From Carettochelys insculpta (taxonomy: Eukaryota; Chordata; Testudines; Carettochelyidae), in NCBI RefSeq assembly GCF_033958435.1, contig NC_134160.1:17843001-17907000 (forward strand): a stretch of DNA of 64,000 nucleotides, written 5' to 3'. The position numbers were made by a program, and so were the translations under genes. Below the pieces are notes generated by a model. That model did no database searches. It was not told where the DNA came from and was given only the letters and a program-made list of their open reading frames with translations. Of the stretch, positions 1 to 10,235 are shown piece by piece (position 1 is the stretch's first letter; every line of letters starts with the position of its first letter).

Positions 1-2097
1 CACTGACTCCAGGGCCTGAGCTGAGGGTCTGGCCCCAGAGATCGGCTATTAATGAGGGCACACGTACACTGCGGGAAGGTGAAACGCAGTGTAGCTACAC
101 AGTAATGGTTCTGAGGTTGCCTTTTGCTGGTGCATCGCCCACCACAATGCACAGCCGAAAGTTTCAGTTCACAACAAACCCCGTGTACATCCCTGGATTC
201 TAAACACCTGGATCCAACCTGCAGCTACACAGACAAACTGCACGCAATGCGGTCAGGCAGCTAACGTTCTCGCAGGCACAACAGAGAGGCGCTGGGGGCA
301 GGGGGCAGGGCCTAGTCTAGGCTCTGCTGCTGCGTGACATTAGGTGAGGCACTTCCCTGCTCTGTGAGCGAATGTAACGCACTTGGCATGTCATTGGGGT
401 GTGGAGTGCAGCTTCTGGGTCACTCAAAGCGCAGGGGTCGGCGCAGGGCACTGGGAGCCAGGACTGTGTCTCTATCGGTACGATTCTGCCTTGTGCAGCC
501 AGCCAGCCCCAGGCCTATGCAGCACCCAGAAGGGCACGTGTTTTTCCTGCCTGGCTGCCCTGGGCCCTTGGGCAAGTCCCTTCGTCTTTCGGGGGGCGTT
601 TGTGTTTTCAGGGACTGCGTCTGCTTTGCCAGCTGTCGTGAGCGCGGTGCAGCAAACACCTTCAGAGGGGCAGCCGCGGTCCCAGGAACTCACGGGAGAA
701 GCACACGCAGCCTGGAAGCAGTGGGAGGGAAGTGGCTTGCCCAGGGTCAGGCAGCAGGGCTGGGGCAGAACCAGGGTGCGAGCGCATCTCTCCCAGCTCT
801 GCTGCCCACGCTCCCCGCTGAGCTTCCTCGACTGTGTTCTCAGAGAGGGCCTGCAGCCCCACTGGGCAGCTGCACTTTGCCACACCTAGCTGGCTTCCCG
901 CTGGCCATTGCATTCCCCAGCAGACGGGGCTCCTGGGCTGGTCTGCCCAGTGCCTGGCCCTGCGTTTTCTTCTCTCCTCCGAGGGAGCTCGCAAGGGAAC
1001 TATTTCCAGAGCTCGGTGCCGCCACAGCCCTTCCCCACGGTCACACGCAGACACGCCCCCTGTTTCCAGCTTGGCAATCATCCTGTCTGCCTCTCGTTCC
1101 AAAGGGGCCACCTCACCACCCTGCCATGGCTGGTCAGGGGATGTCCGTCAGGGATGAGGCCTCACGCCCCGGGCGTCTCCATCTCCACGTTGCTCTCGGA
1201 GAAGGCGACCTGCAGAGGTAACGCACTCTGCTCGCCGCGTCGGGACTTGGGCCCTAGCCCCGGAGTGCTCACCAAGGGAGGTCTGTGGAGTTCCCTTTCC
1301 TCCTCGCTCCACTTTAGCAGGAAACCCCGGGCTGTTTGGTGACCAGTAACGCGCTGTGTTGAGGGCGGGGCGGGTAGGGGCAGGGGGAAGTGAAAGGAGC
1401 TGGGCCCATAACACTGTTCAAGTTACAGGTAAAGCAGGGCTGGGCCCTGCACACTCTCCAGTCCCTTCTCCTGCCCATACACCCCCAGACGGGAGAGCGC
1501 CGCTCTCGGCAAGAGAGGTCCCAGCGCCTCCAGGCCCTCTCCACCTGGCTGAAATGGCCGCAGAAGTACCCCGCAGCACACACGGTGATAGCGGCTTTGC
1601 TGTGGCCACTCGGCAACTGGACCCGGGGTGAGACGCCACCAACTCATTTGCTTAGCCCAGCAGGAAGGCAAGAGACCTCCTCCATGTCGGTGCCCGCGTC
1701 GGTTAGGTGTCTGTGCAGCCCCAGGGCCTCAGGGTCTGGGTGATGTGCTGTTTGCCTGGAGGCTGCTTGACATCTCTCTACTGCAGCGGCCCACGTCAGC
1801 TGACCTGGGCTCGGGCAGCCGGGCTGCAAATTGTAGCGTAGACCTCCAGGTGTGGCTGGGGCCCGCGCAGCTCCCACAGGGAGAGTCCCACAGCCTGGGC
1901 ACAAGCCCAAGCCCAAAGGTCCACACTGCAGCTTTATGGCCCTGCAGCGCAGACCCCATGAGCTGAGCTGCTGCTTCTGAGGCCAGTTATGGTGCTGCCT
2001 GCAGCGCGCTGGTGGGCACGTGACACGTACATTTTCCTCCTCTCCATGTTGAGGGAGCACAAGAGACTATGGGAGGCAGCGTCGGTAGGAAAGGCAG
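1..2097. other. Intergenic DNA, no gene seen
   Basis: GC-rich single-copy-looking sequence. Overlapping open frames on both strands have no recognisable protein similarity and no consistent exon signals. Short MIR-like words occur near 310-370 and 550-600 (the 'cttgggcaagtc' type). No promoter or gene can be supported. Confidence 0.6.
700..792 (-). repeat. MIR-like SINE fragment
   Basis: The plus strand reads like the reverse complement of a MIR/CORE-type SINE: 'gtggcttgcccagggtcag' followed by a stretch resembling the 'cagagccaggattcgaaccc' part. It is old and short, so the family assignment is by eye only. Confidence 0.4.
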
Positions 2098-3917
2098 TGA
2101 TAGAATCACAGAGTCACAGAACACGAGAACTGGAAGGGACCTCAAGAGGTCATCGAGTCCGGTCTCCTGCCCTCTTGGCAGGACGAAACACCATCTACAT
2201 CATCCCGATTGGTGCCTGCATAACCTACTCTTAAATATCTTCAGGGATGGAGATTCCACAACCTCCCTAGGTAACTTATTCCAGTGTTTAACCACCCTGA
2301 GTTACGAAGCTTTTTCCTAATGTCTAACGTAAACCTCCCTTGCTGCCATTTAAGCCCATTGCTCCTTCTTCTATCCTCAGAGGCCAACAAGAACAATTTT
2401 TTTCCCTCCTCCTTGTAACCCTCTTTTATGTACTTGAAAACCGCTATCATGTCCCCTCTAAATCTTCTCTTTTCTAAACTAAACAAGCCCAGCTCTTTCA
2501 GTCTTCCCTCAGAGCTCATCTTCTCTGGACCGTTAATCATTCTTGTTGCTCTTCTCTGGACCTTCTCCAATTTCTCCACATCTTTTGTGAAATGTGGTGC
2601 CCAGAACTGGACACAATGCTCCAGCTGAGGCCTAGTGAGCGCAGGGTAGAGCTTCTTGTGTCTTGCTCACAACACCCCTGTTAATGCATCCCAGAATCAC
2701 GTTTGCTTTTTTGGCAACAGCATCACACTCGTATTTAGCTTGTTGTCCACTATGACCCCTAAGTCCCTTTCTGCAGTACTCCTTCCTAGACAGTTGCTTC
2801 CCATTCTATATGTATGAAGCTGATTGTTTCTTCCTAAGTGGAGCACTTTGCGTTTATCCTTATTAAACTTCATCCTCTTTACCTCAGACTGTTTCTCCAG
2901 TTTGTTCACATAATTCTGAGTTATGAGCCTCTCCTCCAAAGCAGTTGCAACGCCTCCAACCTAGGTGTCAACTGCAAACTTAATAAGCGTACTGTCTATG
3001 CCAATATCTATATCGTTGATGAAGATATTGAATAGAACCAGTCCCAGAACAGATCCCTGTGGAACCCCATGTGTTATGCCCTTCCAGCGTGACTGCGCAC
3101 CATTAATAACTACTCTCTTAGAATGGCTCTCCAGCCAGTTATGCACCCACCTTATAGTGGCTCCACCTAAGTTGTATTTGCTTCATTTTTTGATAAGGAG
3201 ATCATGCAAGACCGTGTCAAATGCCTTACTAAAGTCTAGGTACACCACATCCACTGCCTCTCCCTTATCCACAAGACTTGTTACCCCGCAAAGTTGGTTA
3301 AAAAAAATGTAGGTGTTACCCTGTCAAAAAAAGGTATCAGATTGGTCTGGAATGATTTATTCTCTACACATCCATGCTGGCTGTTTCCTATCACTTTATT
3401 TTCATCCAGCTGTTTGCAGATGAATTCCTTAATGCTCCATTATCTTTCCAACACAGAAGTTAAACTGACTGGTCTGTAGTTTCCTGAGTTGTTTTCTTCC
3501 CCCCCTTTTTATAGATGGTCACTGTATTTGCCCTTCTCCAGTCTTCTGGAATCTCTCCCTACTTCCAGGACTTTTCAAAGATGTTAGTTTAAGGCTCAGA
3601 AACTTCCTCTATCAGCTCCTTAAGTATTCTAAGATGCATTTCATCGGGCCCTAGTGACTTGAAGACATCTACTTTTCCTAAGTAGTGTTTCACTTGTTCT
3701 TTATGTATTTTATCCTCTACCCTACCCGCTTCCTACTAGCGTTCACTGTGTGAGGCATTTCTGCATCAGCCTTCTTGGTGAAGATCAAAACAAAGAAGTC
3801 ATTAAGCACCTCTGCCATTCCCAAGTTTCCTGATATTGTTTCTCCCTCTTCACTGAGTAGTGGGCTTACCCTGTCCTTGGTCTTCCTCTTGCTTGGTAAC
3901 GTGGGGGTCAAGTTAGG
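2098..3917 (-). mobile_element. CR1 LINE, 5'-truncated, decayed
   Basis: Reading the minus strand, disconnected open segments in different frames give successive parts of a CR1 ORF2. At 3717-3911 is the linker before the reverse transcriptase. At 2961-3146 is the RT block with [14 protein letters not shown]. At 2697-2939 is the 'KRKVLHLGRNN' and 'AERDLGVIVDNKL' region, and at 2241-2579 is '[12 protein letters not shown]' and '[14 protein letters not shown]'. The catalytic FADD box reads FAVD here, and frameshifts and stops separate the blocks, so the copy is dead. The 3' end at about 2098 carries the CR1-type 'atagaatcacagagtcacag' tail. The endonuclease half is missing, as expected for a 5'-truncated LINE insertion. 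Confidence 0.9.
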
Positions 3918-4374
3918 CTAAAGAGGAACCTCGCTTGGCCTGGCTTTGCTTACAGGGCTGGATGTTCCTCTGAAGAACTCGGCCATTGGTTCGATGCTGT
4001 TTTCCTTGGGGGGGATCGTCAGGCGGGGGGTGTAAGTGGGGCGCAAGAGGGCCATGGTAAAGAATACATGTATGCAGCCAGTGACATCACCATGGGCATG
4101 TGCACGTCTGCTCAGTCCATAGTGACACTGAGGTGTGTCTGGAAGGTCCATTCATAGCTTTATTGGGTAATGTCCTAACGAGAAGCGAGGTCTGAGTGCA
4201 GGTCTCATGGGAAGCAGGGTTTCCCTGAGGCTAGTCACACTGAGGGCTCCATCTCTGGCCAGGACGGAGGTTACAGAGCAGATCTGGGAAGCTTCCGTTG
4301 TGGCTGAGCAGATGACCATTGGCAAATCTGGTTCCCTGTTTCCATGGACTGTGGCTATGGAATCCCAGGGCTGC
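3918..4374. other. Intergenic DNA, nothing recognised
   Basis: Sequence between a CR1 copy and a SINE fragment. It contains no gene, no splice-flanked exon and no clear repeat. Confidence 0.5.
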
Positions 4375-4500
4375 ATGGCCTAGTGGTTAACGTGCTGGCT
4401 GTGGGTGCAGAAGAGCTGGGGGCAGGCCTTGGTCTGCTGTAAGCTCCCTCTGTGAATTCAGGCACCTGTTCTGGTGCCTCAGCGTCTCACCCTTCAGTGG
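4375..4500 (+). mobile_element. tRNA-derived SINE fragment
   Basis: It opens with TGGCCTAGTGG at 4376-4386, a perfect RNA polymerase III A-box (TRGCNNAGYNGG type). This is followed by the layout of vertebrate tRNA SINEs, ending in a degenerate 'ggtgcctcagcgtctcaccc' body near 4473-4492 that resembles 'gtgcctcagtttccccat'. The B-box region near 4430 is decayed, so it is unlikely to be transcribed. Confidence 0.6.
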
Positions 4501-5224
4501 GTGTCACTGCAGTGCCCCTGGAGGAACATGGCGACCCGTTCACTGAGGCACCCAGGTGCCACGGCGAGGGGGACACAGCAGTCCCTGGAGAGCCGGGGGG
4601 GGCACAAAGAGGAGTTTGTGCTGTAGCCCCCAGCGTGGGGTCGGACTGGCTGAGCTCGAGCACTTTCAGTGCTGCAGCTGGGCCACGGCGGCTCAAGACA
4701 CGGTTGAGCCCAATGCCAGTCCAGGGGGTCCGAAGTAGCTGCTGTCTCAGGCACCTCCTCTCCCTCCCACTGCGCTTGTCCGATGCCATCACTGCTCTGC
4801 GGGAAGCCAGGCACCACGCGCAGCCACAGAGACATCCTCCTCCTTCCCATCCTCACAACGGCATCTTCGCAGGGCCGCCCCTTGACTTCCCGTGGCAGAA
4901 GGCCCCACTGCAGAAGAGAACCCTGGGGCGCTGCACGCCAGCTCCTGACAAGATGCATGGCCCTCTCACCGCACAACTTCCCCGTGACCGGCCTGACGCG
5001 ACACCCCTCTCGCCCTGCACGAGCTCCCAGGCTCGAGTGCCGGCTGCGTCTTGTGCCGTGCAGCTGACGGAGGAGCTCTGAAGACACTCACTGACTTCAG
5101 GCGGAACTGGATGGTCTCTCAGGGTGCATTTGTGGGGCTCAGACGGCCCATTACCGCAGTGCCTGCAAGGCAGCCAGTGCCCAGGCATGTCTAAGGCTGA
5201 CAAACACAGGCTGCTGGCAGGAGG
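4501..5224. other. Intergenic DNA, no gene seen
   Basis: GC-rich sequence in which open frames overlap on both strands without recognisable protein similarity. Confidence 0.5.
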
Positions 5225-5405
5225 GACTGAACCCTCAACCTGAGGGGCTAACACCCTGTGCTCTCCTAGGAGTCACACGCCAGCTGGCTCCTGGCCCCAG
5301 CAGTAGCAGAGACTCGCTCTTTCTCTCCATAAGCGGTCTAGGAGTCCCTGCATGGGACAGTGACCCACAGCCGGCAGGTGCCTGGGTCACGTCTGTCTCC
5401 TGCCG
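5225..5405 (-). repeat. Dispersed tRNA-related repeat, copy 1
   Basis: On the minus strand it runs from 'gtgacccaggcacctg' through 'agagaaagagcgagtc' to a B-box-like GGGTTCAGTCCC near 5230-5241. The same order of blocks recurs at 16740-16925, which shows it is a dispersed element of about 180 bp. The tRNA-like end suggests an RNA polymerase III SINE. The family name is unknown to me. Confidence 0.55.
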
Positions 5406-6555
5406 ACCCCCTGACCAGGGCTGGTTTTACAGCCGGGGAGCTGAGGGCAGAGGGGGGTCATGCTGTGCTGTGAACCTGGGCCAGGCTGAGGAGCTCGGTG
5501 TTCCCAAGCCTGTGTCAAGTGCTCACACTGCACCGCAGTGCAGGGCCCAGCCTGAGCCACACTAACACATCCACACTGCACTGCACAGGCCTTCTGCTTG
5601 TGGCTGTGCTGTGGAGTCAGCCAGTGGGTGCTGGACGCTGCTGCACCTCTGGCTACCATCTGCCAGGGGGCTTGTGGCTTGTTTCAGTGGTTCTCAGCAC
5701 CCCCAGTGTGCAAACTGTTCCAGACCGCCTGCTCTGGCGCAGACCCACCCAGAGTCCGTGCTAGGCTCGTCCCATGAGGCAGTTCATGGTGTCTGATGTC
5801 ATCATATGGTCCAGAGACATCTACATAGAACACATCACTGGACACCAACACCACCGGGACACGTGAACAGGCCTGCCCCCAAGGGAAATGGCCAGGGAAG
5901 CAGCCCAACTCCTGCTTGGACAGACCCAGAGACCTGCAAACCGGGGGACAATCCCCAGCCATGTACTGATCTGCTTTACTGCAACTGACTCTGGTAAAAC
6001 TCCTAGGGGTGGCACACCTGTGGTTCTCAACTGCTGAAAACCTCACACGCCTTTGTCTGGGAGAGTGCTCACTCTGTACCTGGAGTGGCTTGTGAACTTT
6101 GTGGCCAAGGCTTGTGGTCTTATGTAACCAAAGCTGAAGCCCAGGTGTACAGGTGAACCCACGTAAGGTGAACTTGATTTCAGACAGGAGCAGTAACACA
6201 TGTTAAATACATAATCGCTCTGACGCAGGGATGAAGGGAATCACTGAGGTCTCTGCTGGCCTAGGTAGGTCGATGGGCCCTTTCCATTGATGACCATGGG
6301 GACTTACTGGGCTTCCCACCTGCTCTGCCCCCCTGCCCTTTATGAGTTACCCCAGTGAGAGCCCAGGGCAGCTGAGCCCTCTGCTCTGGGAGCTCCAGAG
6401 CCTGGCTGGATTGCTGGCTGTCCAGCAGCCCAGGGTTCAGGCTTATGCCTCTGTCTCATCCACTTTTCCACTCGCTCAGGCAGCTCTAGTAACAGACCCA
6501 AATGGTGTCTGCACTTTGGCCAGCTTGGGAATCATGCAGCCGCTTCCAGCCTCAG
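5406..6555. other. Intergenic DNA, no gene seen
   Basis: Mixed-composition sequence. A stretch near 6240-6285 ('ggcctaggtaggtcgatggg') faintly resembles a CR1 3' tail but is too short to call. Confidence 0.45.
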
Positions 6556-6626
6556 GTCTGGTGTGGTCCGGTCTGGTCTGGTTTGGTCTGGTCTGGTCTG
6601 GACTGGTTCAGTCTGGTCTGGTTTGC
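6556..6626 (+). repeat. TCTGG pentanucleotide microsatellite
   Basis: Imperfect (TCTGG)n with occasional TTTGG and ACTGG units, about 14 copies. Confidence 0.9.
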
Positions 6627-6929
6627 TGCACGCTGGGCACAGGCGTGTTACTCCTCTGTGTCTGGAGGGGGCTGCTTCGCTGCTTGCCCGGGTGCAGAGA
6701 ACTCAGCAAGCCCAGGCAAGGAGTAAGCTCTGCTGGAGTGGGAGACGCAGTTTATTTCATTGCTTTTCTTGGAAGGGAACCTGTGCGCATCCCCCCCCAC
6801 CAGGCCCCCACCCCATGGGCCGTTGCTCTGAGATTGTCTTTCTGCCATCTCAGTCTCATTATTAGCGAGCAGAGGAGACGGAAGAGTCTTGCTGTTGCCT
6901 CAGAGTAAGTGTGCTCTTAAATCTGTGCC

Positions 6930-7280
6930 AAGCCTCACGCCCGGGCCACTTCCCTGCGTGTGTGGTCTCTGCCTACATGGCGCTCATAAATAAATAAAGG
7001 AAAAGTTCTTCATCTTCATTCAGAAGCGCCTGGTATCACAATGCTGCTGCACAAAAGCCATCTTATTAGCCCCAAGTGCAAAATGCTGCCTTTTCGTGCA
7101 GGAGCTCATTAATTGCAGGTCACCATTCAACAAGAAAGATGAGGCACTTGAGTTCTTCAGGCTCTCATTAGCCACCAAGCTGAACAGTATGTGTGAAATT
7201 AACAGTCACCTGAGTACCTCTATAACTTCATAATTATTAGGCCTAATGGGTTAGTCTCTGCCAAATGGCTTTAACTCCTT
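6930..7280. promoter_or_regulatory. AT-rich island, candidate conserved non-coding element
   Basis: A sharp drop in GC against its surroundings, with no long frame and no repeat signature. It contains several TAATTA/ATTA and TTATTAG homeodomain-type words, for example 'cattaattgcag' near 7107 and 'cataattattaggcctaat' near 7229. Old enhancers next to developmental transcription factors often look like this. Conservation has not been tested. Confidence 0.4.
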
Positions 7281-7395
7281 CCTGGACACTCCCAGAACTG
7301 GCACAAGGCTTCGAAGTGGGCGAGTTTCAGGAGGAATGGTGTAACTTCTGAAGGAGAGTTTTCTGCAAATAATACTAACAAGGAATAGTAACAGA

Positions 7396-7446
7396 GAGTA
7401 AGCTATTTTGCTAGTCTTTAAAGTGCTACTTGACTGCTTTTTGTTT
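7396..7446 (+). mobile_element. Short tail of the 'GTCTTTAAAGTGCTAC' dispersed repeat
   Basis: 'tttgctagtctttaaagtgc' plus a following tact/gactgctttttgttttg matches the 3' part of the copies at 44881-44985 (plus) and 28260-28385 (minus). Only the 3' end is present here. It sits between two AT-rich islands. Confidence 0.6.
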
Positions 7447-7740
7447 TGATAATACTAAAGAGGGAAACCCTCTCCAGTCTCACGTACTGTTTGCATTTTA
7501 ACATATGTTTAGCTTTTAATTATTCACGTACAGCGCGCCAAGGAAGCAGAGAGCCGCGTATCCCAGAGTGGGTGCAAGAGCTCTCTCTGGAAAAGGAATT
7601 TAATTGGTTTTAAAATGTGGTGTTGATATTTGTGTGTGTGTGTGAGAGGGAGAGTTGTGCCTTTGCCTTCTCGGCTGGCTCCCGGATGATTACATCATCT
7701 TGGTTCCCCCTCTCACATTTTTACTTATCTTAGGTTTTAA
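7447..7740. promoter_or_regulatory. AT-rich island, second part of candidate regulatory block
   Basis: Low-GC sequence with 'gtttgcattttaacatatg' near 7489 and 'tttttaattattcacgtac' near 7512, and a (TG)7 run near 7632-7645. There is no coding frame. It may be one conserved element with 6930-7280, split by the repeat tail. Confidence 0.35.
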
Positions 7741-8702
7741 AAAAAACAAGAGTCAGGGAGAGTCTCTCCCTTTGCTTTGGGCTCAGGGACCTCAGGCATA
7801 GCAGTGGCTCTAAAGGGGGATTTTCTGATACTTGAACTAGGCTTGGACCAGGAGCCAGAGTACAAGAGGCTGGGAGGGTGACTCTCACCTCCACCGGGAC
7901 ACAAACTCCCAGGCTGCTTCGCAGCACCCTTGCCACAGGCACTGGCCTGGCCTGACAGTAGCCAGGCTAGGACTTTCCTAGGCACCTCAGCACGCCGTTG
8001 CAGGTAGCACAGCCCTGTGCAGACGCTCCTGGCCCGTCTCGGAGGAAGGCCATCAGGAGTCTGGGGTCCCAGGCCTCTCTCTCCATGTGCGTCCCGAGTG
8101 GCCCTGGTCAAGTCACTGCCATGTTCCGTGCCTCAGTTTCCCCACCTGTATGTCAGACTGTAGCAGCACAGGGCCTGGATGGAAGGCTGTGGTGAAAGGC
8201 CGGGTGTGACTCTGCTCTCTGACCCTCTTCTGTTCACATGTTGCCTTCACGCTGTCGTGTGCTGGTTATTCCTATCTCTGCACCACGTGGGCCCAAAAGA
8301 TGTGCTGGGCCAGGGAGCCCTCAGGGCCCCTCTGCACTGGGAACACCTGGGACTATTCGATGTCGTCTCTGGCATGCGGGAGAGGCTCCGCTCCCTCCCT
8401 TCCAGGGGGGAAGACTGCCCCAGAGGTGTTGCAAATTTCTGGCTGCGAAGTGAGGATGGAGCCTCGCAGGAGACAAGCAGGCCTGGGGCCGGTGAGTGTT
8501 CAGCTCTGTCTCTTTCTCAGCTCTTTCACACAAGCGAGCATTGCTTCCGGCTGTGGCCGTGGGTCCCCGAGGTACCAGCACTGGGTCCTGCCTGCCTGGA
8601 GCAAAGAGAGGGAGTTAGAGGTCAGTTTTGTCAGCTGGAACACTAGCTGGAGAGAGCTGGGCTGGATCAGCTGGTGCGCTTGTAACTTCACCAGTAACAA
8701 AA
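7741..8702. other. Intergenic DNA, no gene seen
   Basis: GC-rich sequence with only the SINE fragment at about 8095-8165. Open frames overlap on both strands and have no recognisable product. Confidence 0.5.
8095..8165 (+). repeat. MIR-like SINE fragment
   Basis: 'ggtcaagtcactgccatg' followed by 'tgcctcagtttccccacctg' is the conserved core layout of MIR/CORE SINEs. Confidence 0.6.
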
Positions 8703-9118
8703 ATGGTTAGGGGGCTGGAGCACATGACCTGTGAGGATCAGCTGAGGGATTTCGGCTTATTGAGTTTGCAAAAGAGAACACTGAGGGACCATTTGATAGC
8801 AGCCTTCAACTTCCTGAAGGGGGGCTCGAAAGAGGATGGAGAGAGACTGTTCTCAGTGGTGCCAGATGGCAGAACAAAGAGGGATGGGCTGAAGTTACAG
8901 TGGGGCAGGTGTAGGTTCAATAGTAGGACGAACTATTTCCCCCGGAGGGTGGTGACGCGCTGGAATGCGCTGCCGAGCCAGGTGGTGGAATCTCCATCCC
9001 TAGAGGTTTTTAAGTCCCAGCTGGGATGACCAGCTGGGGTTGATCCTGTTCAGGCAGGGGCTGGACCCGATGGCCTCCTGAGGTCCCCTCCAGCCCTAGG
9101 GGTCCATGATTCTATGGC
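8703..9118 (+). mobile_element. CR1 LINE 3' fragment
   Basis: One open frame (8703-9029) encodes the end of CR1 ORF2, including 'LRDHLIAAFNFLKGG', 'DGERLFSVVPDGRT' and 'VVTRWNALPSQVVESPSLE', followed by a stop. A short 3' UTR then ends in the CR1-type tail 'ccatgattctatgg'. The last 109 codons have no stop, so this is a fairly young 5'-truncated copy of a subfamily different from the copy at 2.1-3.9 kb. Confidence 0.92.
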
Positions 9119-9924
9119 CTCTTTCCCTACAGCATCAGCGGCGTGAAGGCCAGAGGCGGCGATGCCTGCAGGCACGTGAGGGGAAAAGGGGCTCCTCTAA
9201 GGGAAGGCTGGAGGAGGGAGGCACGGTGGGTCACAGACATGCCGGAGACCACTGGCTCGTGGAGCTCTCTGCAGCAAACAGTGGGGATTTCTGTGGGCAG
9301 CCCCAGTGACAGGCCCCCACCCTGCCACACTCTGCTAGCTCTGGGTACTGCTGGGAGCCCGGCTGTTCTGCTGGAGGGGGTTCACATGGGGCCCAACCCC
9401 CACCTCAGAATGTCTCTTGCCCCCGTGAGCCATAGCGAGAGTGGAGCAGGGCAGAGCCCCAGCCAAGCTGCAGGCGAGCCCCACGCCTCTCAGGTTCCTC
9501 CCGGGCCCCTCAGCCAGGCACTGGCCTGGCAGGCTGGTGTTAGCTGCAGGGATGCCCGGAGTCTTACCAGGCACACTCAAACAGCAGCCAGCCTCTCCTG
9601 GAGGAGGGAAGCAGCGGGGAGACGTGGGAGGGATGGGGAGAGAGTACAGGGGGGCTTTGAGTGAGCCCGTGCCCAGGGTTCGGCTGGGTGGACGTCTGCA
9701 TCCAGCCCTGGGAATGCTCCCCCGACTCCGGCTGCATTCGGCTACCTGCGCTGGGAGCTCAAGGCTGGGAGGCGGGGGGGCTTTGTTCACCTGGGTGCCT
9801 GAGAACCCGCTCCTCCAACGAGCTCTCCCCTTGCCACAGCTGTCAACTTCTGCTAATTAACCGAGTTTGCTCGCACCCTCTGTGTGGAGAGGAAGGGGAG
9901 AAAAACTAGGACAAAAGAGGTGAA
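9119..9924. other. Intergenic DNA, no gene seen
   Basis: GC-rich sequence, no repeat or exon recognised. Confidence 0.5.
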
Positions 9925-10235
9925 GGGAGCCTACAATTATAAATGACGTCTGGCAGGCTAAGGTACCATCAGCTGCATTATAAGCACTTAAAAAGCTAAC
10001 CCATTCTGTCTTCTTTCTTTGGCATAAATAATGGCTTTTTTATGAATAAATCATGCAGCCAAGGTCTCTGAAAATAGCAGGAACCTGGAGCGTAATGTCT
10101 CCAGCCTCATTTGTGCGAGGCCAGCAGAGAACTCGGCGATCAGCTTCAGCACTGTGGCGAAACCCGACGGAGCACAAGTGGCAGTGACGACACGGGGAGG
10201 TAATGTTTGGGGCGGGGGCCGCTGCCTTTGCCAAA
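9925..10235. promoter_or_regulatory. AT-rich island, candidate conserved non-coding element
   Basis: The composition falls sharply between GC-rich flanks. 'ctacaattataaatgacgtc' (9931-9950) holds a CRE-like TGACGTC, and 'cataaataatggctttttta' and 'tgaataaatcatgcagcc' follow. No coding frame or repeat is apparent. The regulatory role is an inference. Confidence 0.4.
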
